DNA of 59,831 bases, taken from assembly GCA_016098155.1 (NCBI GenBank), contig JAAAJB010000155.1, forward strand, positions 1 through 59,831, written 5' to 3'. Below, piece by piece: positions 10,364-21,253 of this stretch. Each line of letters opens with the position of its first letter. The first letter of the stretch is position 1. The notes under the pieces are model-generated. The model was not told the DNA's origin and did not search any database. It saw only the letters and a program-made list of their open reading frames with translations. Origin of the DNA: Actinomortierella ambigua. Taxonomy: Eukaryota > Mortierellomycota > Mortierellomycetes > Mortierellales > Mortierellaceae. A program made the position numbers and the translations under genes.

Positions 10364-12458
10364 TCACACGAGTCGAACATCCGACTCTGGTTGGATGGAC
10401 GGCAGCGCCTCACCGCCGCCTGCCTGTGCCTGGGCCTGGACCTGTGTCTGCCGCAACCGTCGCCGCCGCACAAACTTGCGTCGCCGCATGCAAATCCCCC
10501 ACAGACAGCCCACAATCACCATCCTTGCCGCCTCATAGATAAAGAAGCCCGCCAGCACCCAGGCAATGAACCAGCCGATCAACGGCCAGCGGAACCAGAG
10601 CTCCGACTCTTGACAGTATCCACCTTCTGGGCTGAACGAGTACATGCCAGTCTTTGACACCCAATACATCTGAAAGTATTGGCCCAGCAGCGTCGGAGGA
10701 GCTGCGCGGTAATAGGCTGTGTTCTCGCTTGGGTACGCCAAGTTTCGTGTACCGGTCGGATCAAACAGGAACGATGCCCTTCTAGCCCTCAGCTGCGCCA
10801 TGATATTCTCCTTGGTCCGATTGCCGTTGGTGTTGAGGATGGTCCACGTATAGGCAGAGGTGTCTGGATAGTGGATATCATTGCCTGTCATGACCAGCAG
10901 ATTATTGTCCTGCACAAACTTCCATGATGCCATGTCGAGTGTCGCCGAGTTGGCAACTTCGAACCCATCGATACCCCACTCGAGCAACTGCTCTCGACTG
11001 GGATGCCGAGGCAGGCGTGGTACCTGATAGCCATACTCGGTGGCATTGCTCCAGGGAATGTGGTTTATGATGGCAATGCCTCCCAATTGGTGCGTCCGCT
11101 GAATAGTCTCCTTGATCTGCTCATCTGTTGGCCACTTTTTCATAGCAATGTCGATCGTCTCGTTGATGCCGATCAGGTTCATGTGAAAACGACAACAGCT
11201 ATTCGCATTGGAACGTAAAGAGGGGGCTATGGTTTAGTAAGGGGGGGTTCCACAATGAGCATGGCCTGAACCCGGCCGAAAACCAACAAGACTAGAACTT
11301 TTACTGCCTACCTGAGTTCCATGCCTGGGATAACAGTGATTTTATCCGCGTACTTTTCCTTTGCAATCATTTCAGCTGCCAATCCACCTTCGATCGTATT
11401 GTGATCGGTCACAATGAGGGCATTGTATCCATTGGCTATCGAACAAAGCAAGGGGAGCATGTGAGTGCATAGTCTGTAATGCGACTCTTCTCAAGATGGA
11501 TGAATGACACTAGCGGCGCCACTAAAAAAAGCGCACACACGCACACACACACACACACACACATACCAATATGCCACTTGATCAACGTCTCTGGGGTCAT
11601 GATACCATCCGAGTAAATAGTGTGAGAGTGCCCGTCCAGCAGGACATCATACTGATCGCCAAAGGATGCATTCATCGGTGCTAGGTAGCTGCGCGGGTTC
11701 ACAGGCGGCCAGTCAAACTCTTGGATCGCACCATAGTCCATCTGCTGTGGTTGACCGTCCCGGTACGAGTACGCGACTGTAAAGGCGACAATCCCGCCCA
11801 AGATGACTGCCATGCAGCCGAAACGAGCCAATGGCCGCAGGATCGTCGTCTCCACTAACGGCTTGCGCCCTCTGTACCGCGGAAGCACCCACACCGGTGG
11901 TGAGTGGGTGGCGTTCGCGGATGCCCCTGCCTTGTTGGACGTGCATAACGGACCGTCCAGCTCCGGGTCAAAACCCTTGGGTCGATGGATATCGGCCTTT
12001 ATCCACCCCAGAAGAGGCGTGATGTAACGCCCAGCAAATGACGACGGTGACGACGACGACGACGGCGCTGATCTCGTATCTGCGTCCTGATCGTCTTGAA
12101 TCGGTGCTGCTTGGATAGGGACGACCGTCTTGCTATCACTGCCGACATGGCTAGTGGTGGCCAAGTCGACGGGTGGGGCTTTGTCTGGAGTCGAAAACGA
12201 GGAAGACGTGGAGTTGCTAGAGACTGTAGAGGTCAACCCTTTGCCAGAGGCCAGCATGGGTTGGCGGCTGTTGGTCGAGCTGGCAGGGGCTACAGAAGGG
12301 CTGGGTGATCTGGAGGACTGCAGAGGGATATGTTCATTCGTGACCCCTACCCCTGCAACGGCTGTTACTCCACCGCTGGGGTTCGCATGCTGACTGCTGT
12401 TAGGGATGTTGGTGATGTGAGAGGAATTCCCTCCATTTGTGGTCTGCAAGGAGGACAT
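10364..12458 (-). CDS. Membrane-anchored PHP-domain (polymerase/histidinol phosphatase-like) protein
   Basis: Three exons join in phase: 12458-11567, 11435-11312 and 11198-10364, giving 616 aa. An S/T-rich N-terminal tail of about 200 residues is followed by one membrane segment at about 214-232 (GCMAVILGGIVAFTVAYSY). A PHP metal-binding domain follows: DGHSHTIYSDG with His277, His279 and Asp284; TDHN at 307-310; INHIPW; and MTGNDIHYPD. A second hydrophobic stretch lies at about 543-575, followed by an Arg-rich tail. PHP domains are metal-dependent phosphoesterases, but the substrate of these fungal membrane forms is unknown to me. Exon 3 must start at 11198, because an earlier acceptor at 11226 leads to a stop. 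Intron 1 begins with a GT/CA repeat. Confidence 0.85.
11533..11563. repeat. (CA)n microsatellite in intron 1 of the PHP gene
   Basis: A nearly perfect CA repeat (GT on the gene strand) begins directly at the 5' splice site of intron 1, so the donor itself is embedded in a GTATGTGTGTG run. Confidence 0.9.
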
Positions 12459-12887
12459 GGCAGGAGACGGGGTAAGTTTGAGGCAGTCTAACGGTCTAAC
12501 GGTCGGGTCTGCAGCTTCTCCCAGTTACTGCTGTCACAAACGCTGCTGGTCTGCTACTGATGTGAGGATGGAATGATGGAACCCGAGCAGCTTGGAATGC
12601 AATTCAGGAACTGCTGTGAAGACTTGTAGAAGCAAATAAGTGGCAGAACATGCCCAATGTCCTGTACTCAAATAGCCCACGCTGAAGAGCCAATTTGGGG
12701 AGCGCCCATCTCTCTCGAAAGTTTTTCCGCCTTTAATTATTATTGCGACAATCCTGTACACACAAAAGCACCATGCCATCTGTTGCAAAAGCAGGACCAA
12801 ATGTGGGGGAAGGAGAAAGACAGAAAAGGGGGAGGGGGGGGGCGAGTTTCTCCTGTGAAGAATCTGGTGCATTTCGACATCTATTCG

Positions 12888-14178
12888 CTATCTCGATGAT
12901 GAAATGCTTGTGCGTCCTATACCTGGGCTCGATGTGGTAGCCACAGAAGATGGCCGCTCTCTCGTCATTGAGGCACGTCCAAGCGTAGGGGACCCTGGTG
13001 TAGATCCTATCGTTGATGTGGATGACAGCGAAGCATTGGATCCTCTTCGAAGTGACGACATTCCCGCTACAGGGCGCATCCGTGGTGTTCCCGAGTCAGA
13101 CCCCGATGCCGTCTCCCCCCCGCCTCCGCCTACGCCGACTGTACTAGCCGGTCGAACGCGACGGCGTCGTACCGCGTCTGGCGGCGTACCAGCCGCTCGT
13201 GATGTATTTGCGCCAGAAGTGGCTGCTCTTGTATTGCCTGCTGCTGCTGCTGCTGCCTGTGCTGCCCTGCGCTCCATCCTGCGCCTGAAGTAGCTTGCCT
13301 TGTAGGTGGCGAATCCTTCTTGAAATCTTCTTGGAACCCGTCTGAAAAACGTCAGCTCAGGGGCACTATCACGGTTGAAGCTCATGTTGTAGATCCTTAA
13401 AACTCGGTTACACTGCGGCACAAATCTAGTGATCGAATGGCCCAGCAAGCAAAGAATACAACAGATCAGAAGTCTGGCAACTCGAGTATAAACATACAAA
13501 GAGCATGGCTCGTATCAGATTTTCACAAATCTTCTTACTTTGACGAATAGCCAAGCTTCTCTGAATACATTCCCGTAGCAAAGAAGAGGAAAAGTACGGT
13601 GCAAGAGACCAAGAGGCCCAGCTTGTGAAGATTATGGATGGATGGAGTCTATTGCGGAGGAAATAGAATCAATACGGAGCTCTCAACCAAACAGTCTCGA
13701 TTCTTTTTTTTTTGTTTGACCAAGTGCTCAGCTCGCGTGATGCAAAAGAATAGTACACGCTACCTCGCTCGGTCGTATGAATGTTTCCAAGGCACAATAA
13801 CCAATAAAAAGGATGAGTGCTCCCAAAAGGCCTATCCATAAAAAAAAAAAAAAAAAGTCCATGGTGCAACACGAAAAAGACTGGTTGTTGAGAAATCGAT
13901 CATGTACTTGGTTCTCAGCTAAATTTTCAAAGTCCCTTGGAACGTGGAGCATCGTCCTCCGTTCATGGTTCTCAGCATCATTCAAAGCTACCTTCGTATT
14001 TCTTTTGTCGCTTGCGAAGCCGAGTCATGTTCAGCTTGAGGCGCTCCTCAAATATCAATAGGTCTCTGTAAGTTGACGGCGAAGCATGAAGGCTGTTGAA
14101 GGCCTCTTCCGACACCCTTACTTCCCGCGATATAGGCAGCTGAGATGGGCTGTCGATGTTCGCCACCGGAGACGCCAT
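12888..14178 (-). CDS. SPO7: Spo7-like regulatory subunit of the Nem1-Spo7 phosphatase
   Basis: Four exons join in phase: 14178-13992, 13831-13764, 13648-13539 and 13425-12888, giving 300 aa. Nem1-Spo7 sits in the ER/nuclear membrane and dephosphorylates the lipin phosphatidate phosphatase, controlling the balance of triacylglycerol and phospholipid. Visible features are the N-terminal helix SPSTYRDLLIFEERLKLNM, then two membrane segments (GLLGALILFIGYCAL and GLLVSCTVLFLFFATGMY), then the conserved cytosolic block CNRVLRIYNMSFN...ELTFFRRVPRRFQEGF. The last 130 residues are an Arg/Ala/Gly/Ser-rich extension not needed for the family fold. The chosen start is the first Met before the conserved helix; an in-frame Met at 14328 is possible. 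Intron 1 ends next to a T17 run on the gene strand. Confidence 0.85.
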
Positions 14179-14807
14179 GGTTGAATCGTACTGCTCTCTG
14201 GAGGCTATCTCTTTGTTCGCGGGGTGAGAAAGTCGGCCGAGTTTGAAGGGGGGAAAATAATAAACGGAAACTAGCAGGGGTTTGGTCACAGACGTATGCT
14301 CTCTGTCTATGCTGGTAGTATCCTCCAAAGTGGCTGCAATGTTGTCCTGGCAGGTCGATTGCGAATGTGTTGTTGGAAATGGAATGCCGTAGAGTGCCCA
14401 AGGGAGTCAAAGGGAGGGGATCATTGCTCTGAAAGAGATGATGGAGCGTTCTGAACCCTGTCTGTGTGGAGGAACGTGGAGACCACACAGTCACGAAGGG
14501 GTCTCGCGCCACCATTACCCATGTGATCGTCTTTCATGGATTCCAGAATTCATGCACAGTCCCTCTCACTCCTTTTCCCCTCATTACCCGTTGGATGCCG
14601 TGGTTTGGCTGTGTCGCTCGACGCTCTTGGTTTCTATCCAGTTGACTCCCCTGCCGCCAACTACTTGCACACCAATGCACTAGGCCTGTTCGCTACCCCC
14701 TCGCCCTCTCCTCCTCGTTCCGTGTTGGCTCTGATCGGCCCCACTGGTTTTACAGCCCCAACATCGATACGCCTTCAACCAGCCACCGCTTTTCCTCTGT
14801 AGCGACA
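14179..14807. other. Divergent promoter region
   Basis: This shared upstream region lies between the minus-strand Spo7 gene and the plus-strand methyltransferase. Open frames cross it but show no recognisable family. No clear core promoter element was seen. Confidence 0.5.
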
Positions 14808-16220
14808 ATGCAGGACGCGGGCTCCTCGCTGCGGCAAACGATCGATTCGTTTCTCAGAGGTGATCCGCCACACTTGGTCCTTGATATCCGACATGCGCAT
14901 GACCATCAAAGCCGACAACTTTCCCCTTCCCTCAACTTACCCGCGCAGGACACCACAGCTGCCCATCTTGGCTATCAGCTACCATCAAAACAAGTCCGAT
15001 TCGCAATCCTCGGTGGAGCCTCTCTCGACAAGTCTGACGGTCATACACAAGCCGACAACGACCAACAACGGCAAGCGGAATGCCAGTTGCTCGCATGGAT
15101 ACGCGAAAATGGGTGGTCAGTACCTCATGTCTTCCATGACAGCCCCGAGTTTTGGGAGACGATGGAGCAAGCGCTTCGAGAACGATATCTATCACCCAGA
15201 GACCCCGATCAAGCGGAGGAGTGCCTGGCAGGGACGCATCAAGAACCGACCTGGCAGGACAACGATGCGTTTCGTCGTCCACGGCTTGGTATCCAAACTT
15301 GCCAGAACGGACAGACAATGCTGCTGCCGTCCAACTTGGCCGAGTCGGAATCAGAATTGCAGCAGAGGCAGCGTGCGCTCTACCGTCCTTATCTGTTCAA
15401 ACCCAACCCGTGGCTTGCCAAGACCATCTCCACGATAGAGCTCGGCCTGTTGAAAACGCGCACGTCCTCCTCAACGGGCCAAGACCCGACAACTTTTAGG
15501 TGCTTGGACCTAGGTTGCGGCGCTGGACGCGACATGACCTACCTTGTCTCACGTGCCTTGAACTGTCTGCAGCCAAACAGATCTTCTCCGCAGTGGACTA
15601 CTCTTGGCGTCGATAGCTTCATCGGCGCATGTGAAAAGTCCACCACTCTAGCCATGACCACGCTGTCGAATAGTGAGCAGGAGCATGATGACCAGAAGAA
15701 AAACAAATACTCTTCACGTGTATCGACGCTGGTAGCCAAGGTGGACTCCAGAACCGGTGTTCTTTGGGTGGACAAGATGCAACTAGAGTCGACAACTATC
15801 CCGCCTGTCATTCTCCCCAACATTCGATATTACGACCCTGATTTTGATCAACAATGTATTGCAGCTCTAGAATCCTCGTCCTCCTCGACACATCCACCAT
15901 CTCTGCCGCCCACGCAGTTGCCAAGGCGGACGGCGCCTTTTGATCTAATTGTGATGATCCGCTTTCTTGAGCGTAACGCCATGTCTCTTATTGTCGAGCA
16001 TTGGCTTGCACCGGGAGGCTTTCTGCTCCTGTCGCACTTTGTGCAGGACAAGGACTTGCCCGTCTACACAAAACCGGGTCCCCACCACCGCTTGCAGTCC
16101 AAGACTGAAGCTCGCGACTGGTTGACGCGGCTTGGCCTGAAGGTCGTGATGGATGAAATCTCGGCCATCGAGGACGGACGACCAGTTTCGAATGTCTTGG
16201 CGCAGAAGCCATTGACTTGA
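14808..16220 (+). CDS. SAM-dependent methyltransferase with N-terminal rhodanese-like domain
   Basis: A single exon encodes 470 aa. Residues 1-130 resemble a rhodanese fold (HLVLDIRHAHDHQ; QVRFAILGGAS; AWIRENGWSVPHVFHDSPEFW), but the position of the usual catalytic Cys loop carries no CxxGxR. Residues about 230-465 are a class I methyltransferase: motif I is LDLGCGAGRDMTYL near 233-246, the acidic strand is TLGVDSF, the post-motif is FDLIVMIRFLERN, and the end is LAPGGFLLLSHF. The catalysed reaction is not deducible. Membership of both superfamilies is an inference from motifs. The start ATG is the first in frame after an upstream stop region. Confidence 0.8.
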   Translation: MQDAGSSLRQTIDSFLRGDPPHLVLDIRHAHDHQSRQLSPSLNLPAQDTTAAHLGYQLPSKQVRFAILGGASLDKSDGHTQADNDQQRQAECQLLAWIRENGWSVPHVFHDSPEFWETMEQALRERYLSPRDPDQAEECLAGTHQEPTWQDNDAFRRPRLGIQTCQNGQTMLLPSNLAESESELQQRQRALYRPYLFKPNPWLAKTISTIELGLLKTRTSSSTGQDPTTFRCLDLGCGAGRDMTYLVSRALNCLQPNRSSPQWTTLGVDSFIGACEKSTTLAMTTLSNSEQEHDDQKKNKYSSRVSTLVAKVDSRTGVLWVDKMQLESTTIPPVILPNIRYYDPDFDQQCIAALESSSSSTHPPSLPPTQLPRRTAPFDLIVMIRFLERNAMSLIVEHWLAPGGFLLLSHFVQDKDLPVYTKPGPHHRLQSKTEARDWLTRLGLKVVMDEISAIEDGRPVSNVLAQKPLT

Positions 16221-19200
16221 GCCCCCCCCCTCCTCCTCCTCCTCCTCTCCCCGGGCCCCTCGCTTCCTTATCCAAGCTACTTTCATAGCCCCTCCATATT
16301 CATAGTACCGACTTTACTTGGAAGATAACCCGGGGCAATACATTTTTTTTTCCTTTTGCTCATATCAGTCACTATTGGTTCCTGTCGGGTTCGTGGACGC
16401 CAAAGTGTTTGAGGTACGCTATGATTCCTTATTTTAGATGCGGAGGATAGAACCACTTGGAAGTAAAAACTGTACATTCCTATAGTGTTTCAGGGCTACA
16501 TATTCCCAACATGGTGGCGCTCCAACATTATTGAAGATGTAAGCACCACAGCAGTCGGTCTCCTCGAGAACTTTCGTTATTCTCAAAACACCTCCCTGCC
16601 TCCCTCTTTTCCCCCGTTGATGGACGGGTATGCTAGTTCCTTTCGAGTCAGACTTTACCTCTGCATCGTAAATACAGGTACACAGCCTGCAATACGCGCG
16701 CTGGGAAATGAAAAAGTTATTTGCGATAGTGGATTACGTACTTTTGTAGTGGCTAACATTTTTTTTAGAGTACCATCGGTGCTTCGCGAAAGACCACTGT
16801 CCAAAGAAAAAAAAAGTGCTCGCTTTCTTTGGGAATGACGTGCGCCTTCGTCAAGGGTTTAAAAAAAGGCAGGGCTGTATTCCACGAGTGAATAGTGCAC
16901 AAGTTTCCTCGCGCAACAGCTCTCAGGCCTAGAAATCGAAATGCATGATTTCCATCGATAGGGAAGGGAGAAGGTATGTTTGGGGGGGCGTGAATACATT
17001 GGTTTATCTCGTACCAGCACAAAAAGAGGCGCGTGGTCAAGCGAGGGAGAGGGAGAGAGAAGGTAAGGGAGGAGGGAAAACAGGGGTGCATCAACGGCTG
17101 CAATGCACTTTTGCTCGGGCCAAGCCCTAGACACAAATGCAATCTTGAGGTCTAAACAACCCACAAGAAAGCGAGGGTGTGTTTGCTGAATAAAGCGCAC
17201 ACACATGTATATTACACACACTTATTCGGCTTTCCACCCCCCCCCTCCTCTTGTTTACTCTACGCCTCTAGTAAGCAATTAAGCATTGGCACCCCCTGGT
17301 TTGTTTGAAATGCAAACTGGCGTGGGACGAGTGGAGCACGAAGCAAGTGGATGATGAGAAGTTGACGTGCTCTAAACGGTCTACAGGGCTGACTGTTTTG
17401 ATACAGAGTATCATATCGACATGGATGCAAGGCATGACCATCCTTCCTTTTTTTTTTTGGCGCCTGACGCGGCCTCCTTCGAAAAAAGAAATGGTAGAGA
17501 GTAGAGAAACAAAAGGCGTTCCAGTCTTCTCGACGAGCAAGCCAGTTCGAGTCTGCCAGACTGATCGTGAGTCTCGGCCAACTGGCCCCTGTTCGACTCG
17601 TATCGTTTTGCGAGTGTACTGTACTTCAAAGGCGCTCATAGACGAAGGTTGAAGTGGCGAATGAAAAGGGTATCGAGGAATCTTCTGAGAGAGCCACTGT
17701 ATGAAAAGCTATAGTAGGTACTAACAATACCTATTCTGTACTCTTCTCTCGTCAGGTATGTGCTATAATTTGTAGTCAAGGCACGATTACTTCACTACCT
17801 TGAAAGTGTCCTACTCGTGTTGACTCCAATCCTCCACCCCTCGCCCTGGAGGGATGATCCTGTGAGAGGGGAGGGAAGGCGAGGGGTTTGGAACTCTTGT
17901 TTTTCTATCTTTTGGTCATTCATTCATTCATTCGTCCGGTCGTTTGTTTCTTCCATGGCCACGTCAACCTATGCCGTAGGCGCCCCTCATCCTCCATGTC
18001 TAGATCGAACCCCCTTGCTCACCTTTTAACGGTCGAAGCACTCAAATATTGTTGAACCACTCAAAGGCCATCCTCTATCCAATCAACTTTGTGATTCAAG
18101 AACCGTAACACATTTCTTCTCGAAGAAAGAAGGGACCCTTTTTTTCTCCTTTCTCACTCTTCTCTCTCCCTCTCTCTCTCTCTCGGTGCTTCGCGCTTCT
18201 CACCAGGATAGTTCAAATGATCCGTGATTGCTATTGTTATTATTATGGCACACTCGCATGAAGGTCTTCTCTGATCCACCCGATTGTTGTGCGTCAAATC
18301 GCCGCCAAAACAGGGTGTTGTCGCCCGCCTTGCAGGTGGCCCGCTCGCTCCAGTCTTGCTGGTGCAGAGTGGTGGAGAGGAAGGGGAGGGGGGGCGATGT
18401 TTTGGGCTGCTCTCTCGCCTCACATCGTCTACATCCTTTGTTGCCTTCTCCCTTTCCTCTTTCTCCTTCCCCCCTCAACTCAACTTACCCCACACCCCCC
18501 TCTTCCGACCCCTCGAATTCATGCAACGCAAATGTTGTCTGGCCGTTCACCTTTGTTTGCGCAATCCTGAAAAGGCGCGAATGTGTGTATGTGTGAATGT
18601 GTATTCCTTCCCCCCCCCCACCCCTTGAACACCCTGCACAAGTGCAATTAAATCCAAACTCTCACCATCCTACATGGGTGAAGCGCAAGTCGAGGTGCAT
18701 ATGCACAGTCTCTCTCATCTTCATCTCTCACTTTTTTTTTATCGCAAAGGGCATCCTCCGGCTTACAATCGAACGGTCGAGGATTGGCGTTAGTTCCCCA
18801 GGAAGAGACACGCAAAAACCAAAGATGCAAGGGAAAAGCGGAGATGCCCAAGTGCACATTTAAAACCACGATGGAGATCCGAAAAAAGCGGCCGCAGTGG
18901 GGGGGGGGGAAGGTCGTAAGAGCGAGCTTTTGGGATGTGCGGCTTGTGATGGAGATGGCTCACCCGCTTTTGTGCCATGCGCGTCTCAGATGCGTCCGTC
19001 ACTCCGTGCCCTGCCCTGAGTGCTCACCCCAATTTGGTGCACAAGACAATGAAAGACGGCCTGGTACCTGAATCATAGCCCTGGCTCAAGGTAGTCAGTC
19101 TGGTGAACAATAAGCAACAGCTCATTTTGGAGTGTATCAACATAGCTCGAGCCATATTCCACCTGGGGGGGGGGGACGGGGATTATATATTGAACGCACA

Positions 19201-21253
19201 ATCCTCTTCCTTCCACCGTGCTCGTCCCTGTCTCCTCTTTGTCTACCACACTGCCCTTGTTCACCCCTCCTTCTCCTCTCTCTCTCTCCCTCTCTCTTCC
19301 TCTCTCTCCTCCCCATCCCCTCCCCCATCCTCTAGAACGCGTTGCCGCAACTCCCTAACCCACGTCCTATTCTCCAATACGGAACTTTTTCCCACCATCC
19401 CTCCCCTTCCGTCCCCCGTTCCACCTCCTCTCCAGTCCCCCTTGCCAGTTGCGAAAACCTCCTCTCCCCTTTTTTTTCTTCTCTTTGTCGGTGTTTCTTC
19501 CTCCACCGTATTTTTTTTCTCGTTGATTTGAGTTCCTCGAGCGGTTTCTTTCGTTTTCGTCCTCTTTTCACTTTTCTCTTTGCAACATCTTTTTTTTTTG
19601 TTTTCTCACTCCATCTGTACCGGGTTCCCCCTGCGGTGAACGACCTCAGCATTTTATTTCACCGGTTAAAGCTTGAACAAGACAAGAGCAAAAGAGAAAC
19701 CTCCAACTTTTTCATCTAACAATCACGAAAAACAAGAAAAGCGAAGGGATCATCTCCCCTCATTACTGCCTGCCGCGTCTTTCCAGCACTTTGCAAGGTA
19801 AATTAACAAAACTCTTTTGCTAGATTGAACGTCGCATTCCTCCATTGGATCGTTCTCTCTTTCTTTCAATTCTATCTCAAACCCTCCTCCCCCCCCCCTT
19901 CTCTCTCTTGAACCCGGCTACTGCTGGCTGAATGCCCAGATGATGAAGAATCAAAAGTGGTGCCAGAGAGGTACCAGAGGGGTGAGCCTTGGCATTAGAG
20001 GGAGAGAGACACAAGGAGAAGGAGAAGGAAAAGGAGAAGGAGAAACAAGTGCCGATGTCAGACACTGGGAGAATGTGAGAGTTTGGAGTCCACGCGCACG
20101 CACACTGACGCACACGAACACCACAACTTTGCAGAGTTTTGTTGTTGTTCTCTTTTGTTGTCACTTTTCCTCGGTCCAGTCCATCTCTCCCTTTCTCCTT
20201 TTGTGTCTTAAATATCTAGCCGCGCATGAAAAATAGGTTGTCGGAGATGGAAGGGATGGGTGGGTTGGTTGGGGCGTGGGTGTGTATGCGTGTGTGTGAT
20301 GTGTGCATATGTGTGCGTGCGTGCACTAAAGCATGAGCGTGTTCGTGTTTGTTACGTGAGAAACCGAGGAAAAAAAAAAGAAGGGATGGATGCACAGGCA
20401 GAACGCATGCAGAAGAGGAAAGTGAGAAAATGCAAGTAGCGCAGGGCAAGTGCGTGGGCATGATATCGCGCTCGACTTTTTTTTTTTTCTCGTGGCGAAT
20501 GAGTGGGTGGCACGCCTTTGCTCTTTCCTTCCCCCGACAATCTCCATCTGCCCGCGGGTGCACAGTGCACAGCCAACAGTCTTGGGTTGGTTTGGTTTGG
20601 CAGACGGGGGGAGGGAGGCCAGTCCGATGCTCTCACCTGCTGCAGTGTGTGTGAATGGTGTGCTAGGTGCTCTCAACCGACGCAAGCCCTTTTTTTACAT
20701 CTCTCAGTACACAGAAACAAAAGAAAAAAAAAGTGTATGTAGCCCAGCCAGTCATATGCCCCGTCCCGAAAGAAGGGGGAGATGGGTTGGAACCAGCCAG
20801 CAGCCAGGCTCGGTAGAGTAGAAACCCACCTAATCCCCCTTCGCCCCCATTTTGGGCAGTTCTTTCTTCTTTCCCCTCTTTTGACTTTATGCACTCATCC
20901 TGCTTTTGGATCCACCTCGCTTCACTCATTCATTGCATTAACACCATTCATTCTCTTGTACTATATTCCTTAATAACCCCACACCTCATCCACTGACACC
21001 TCCTCCCCTCCCTCGGGCCCTCCTCGCTTCACTCTGTACATTCTCTCGCCACTCTGCCCCTCCTCTCACATATCTAAATAGCCAATATCAATCATCCAGC
21101 GCAGCCCAGGAACAGCAGCTCCATCTCTAGTCGTTCAGCTTCTCTCAACCCGTATCTCGCCCCATTGTTCAACAATCCCAACTACTACTGCCCTCTCCAC
21201 TCTCTACTCTCCACCCCTCACACCCTTCACCGTCTTCCTCGATCACATCAGCC
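16221..21253. other. Long gene-poor spacer
   Basis: About 5 kb without a supportable gene. It contains polypyrimidine tracts (18130-18190, 18430-18640, 19230-19480), a T run near 20478-20490 and scattered short open frames on both strands with low-complexity translations. The last 300 bp before 21254 are C/T-rich and likely form the promoter and 5'UTR of the downstream 7TM gene. No tRNA, rRNA or transposase was recognised. Confidence 0.5.

Noticed and set aside
10371..10388. Perfect inverted repeat GAGTCG-AACATC-CGACTC
   Set aside because: It is within the PHP coding end and too short to claim a terminator or regulatory hairpin in a eukaryote.
11199..11226. Earlier acceptor for exon 3 of the PHP gene
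   Set aside because: It gives an in-frame TAG after ten codons; the acceptor at 11199-11200 keeps the frame and the conserved CRFHMNLIGIN block.
17268..17652. Overlapping open frames on both strands, and a tRNA-like TTCGAGT loop near 17550
   Set aside because: The proteins look random. The loop lacks a pairing T stem and no acceptor or anticodon arm can be drawn, so no tRNA is called.
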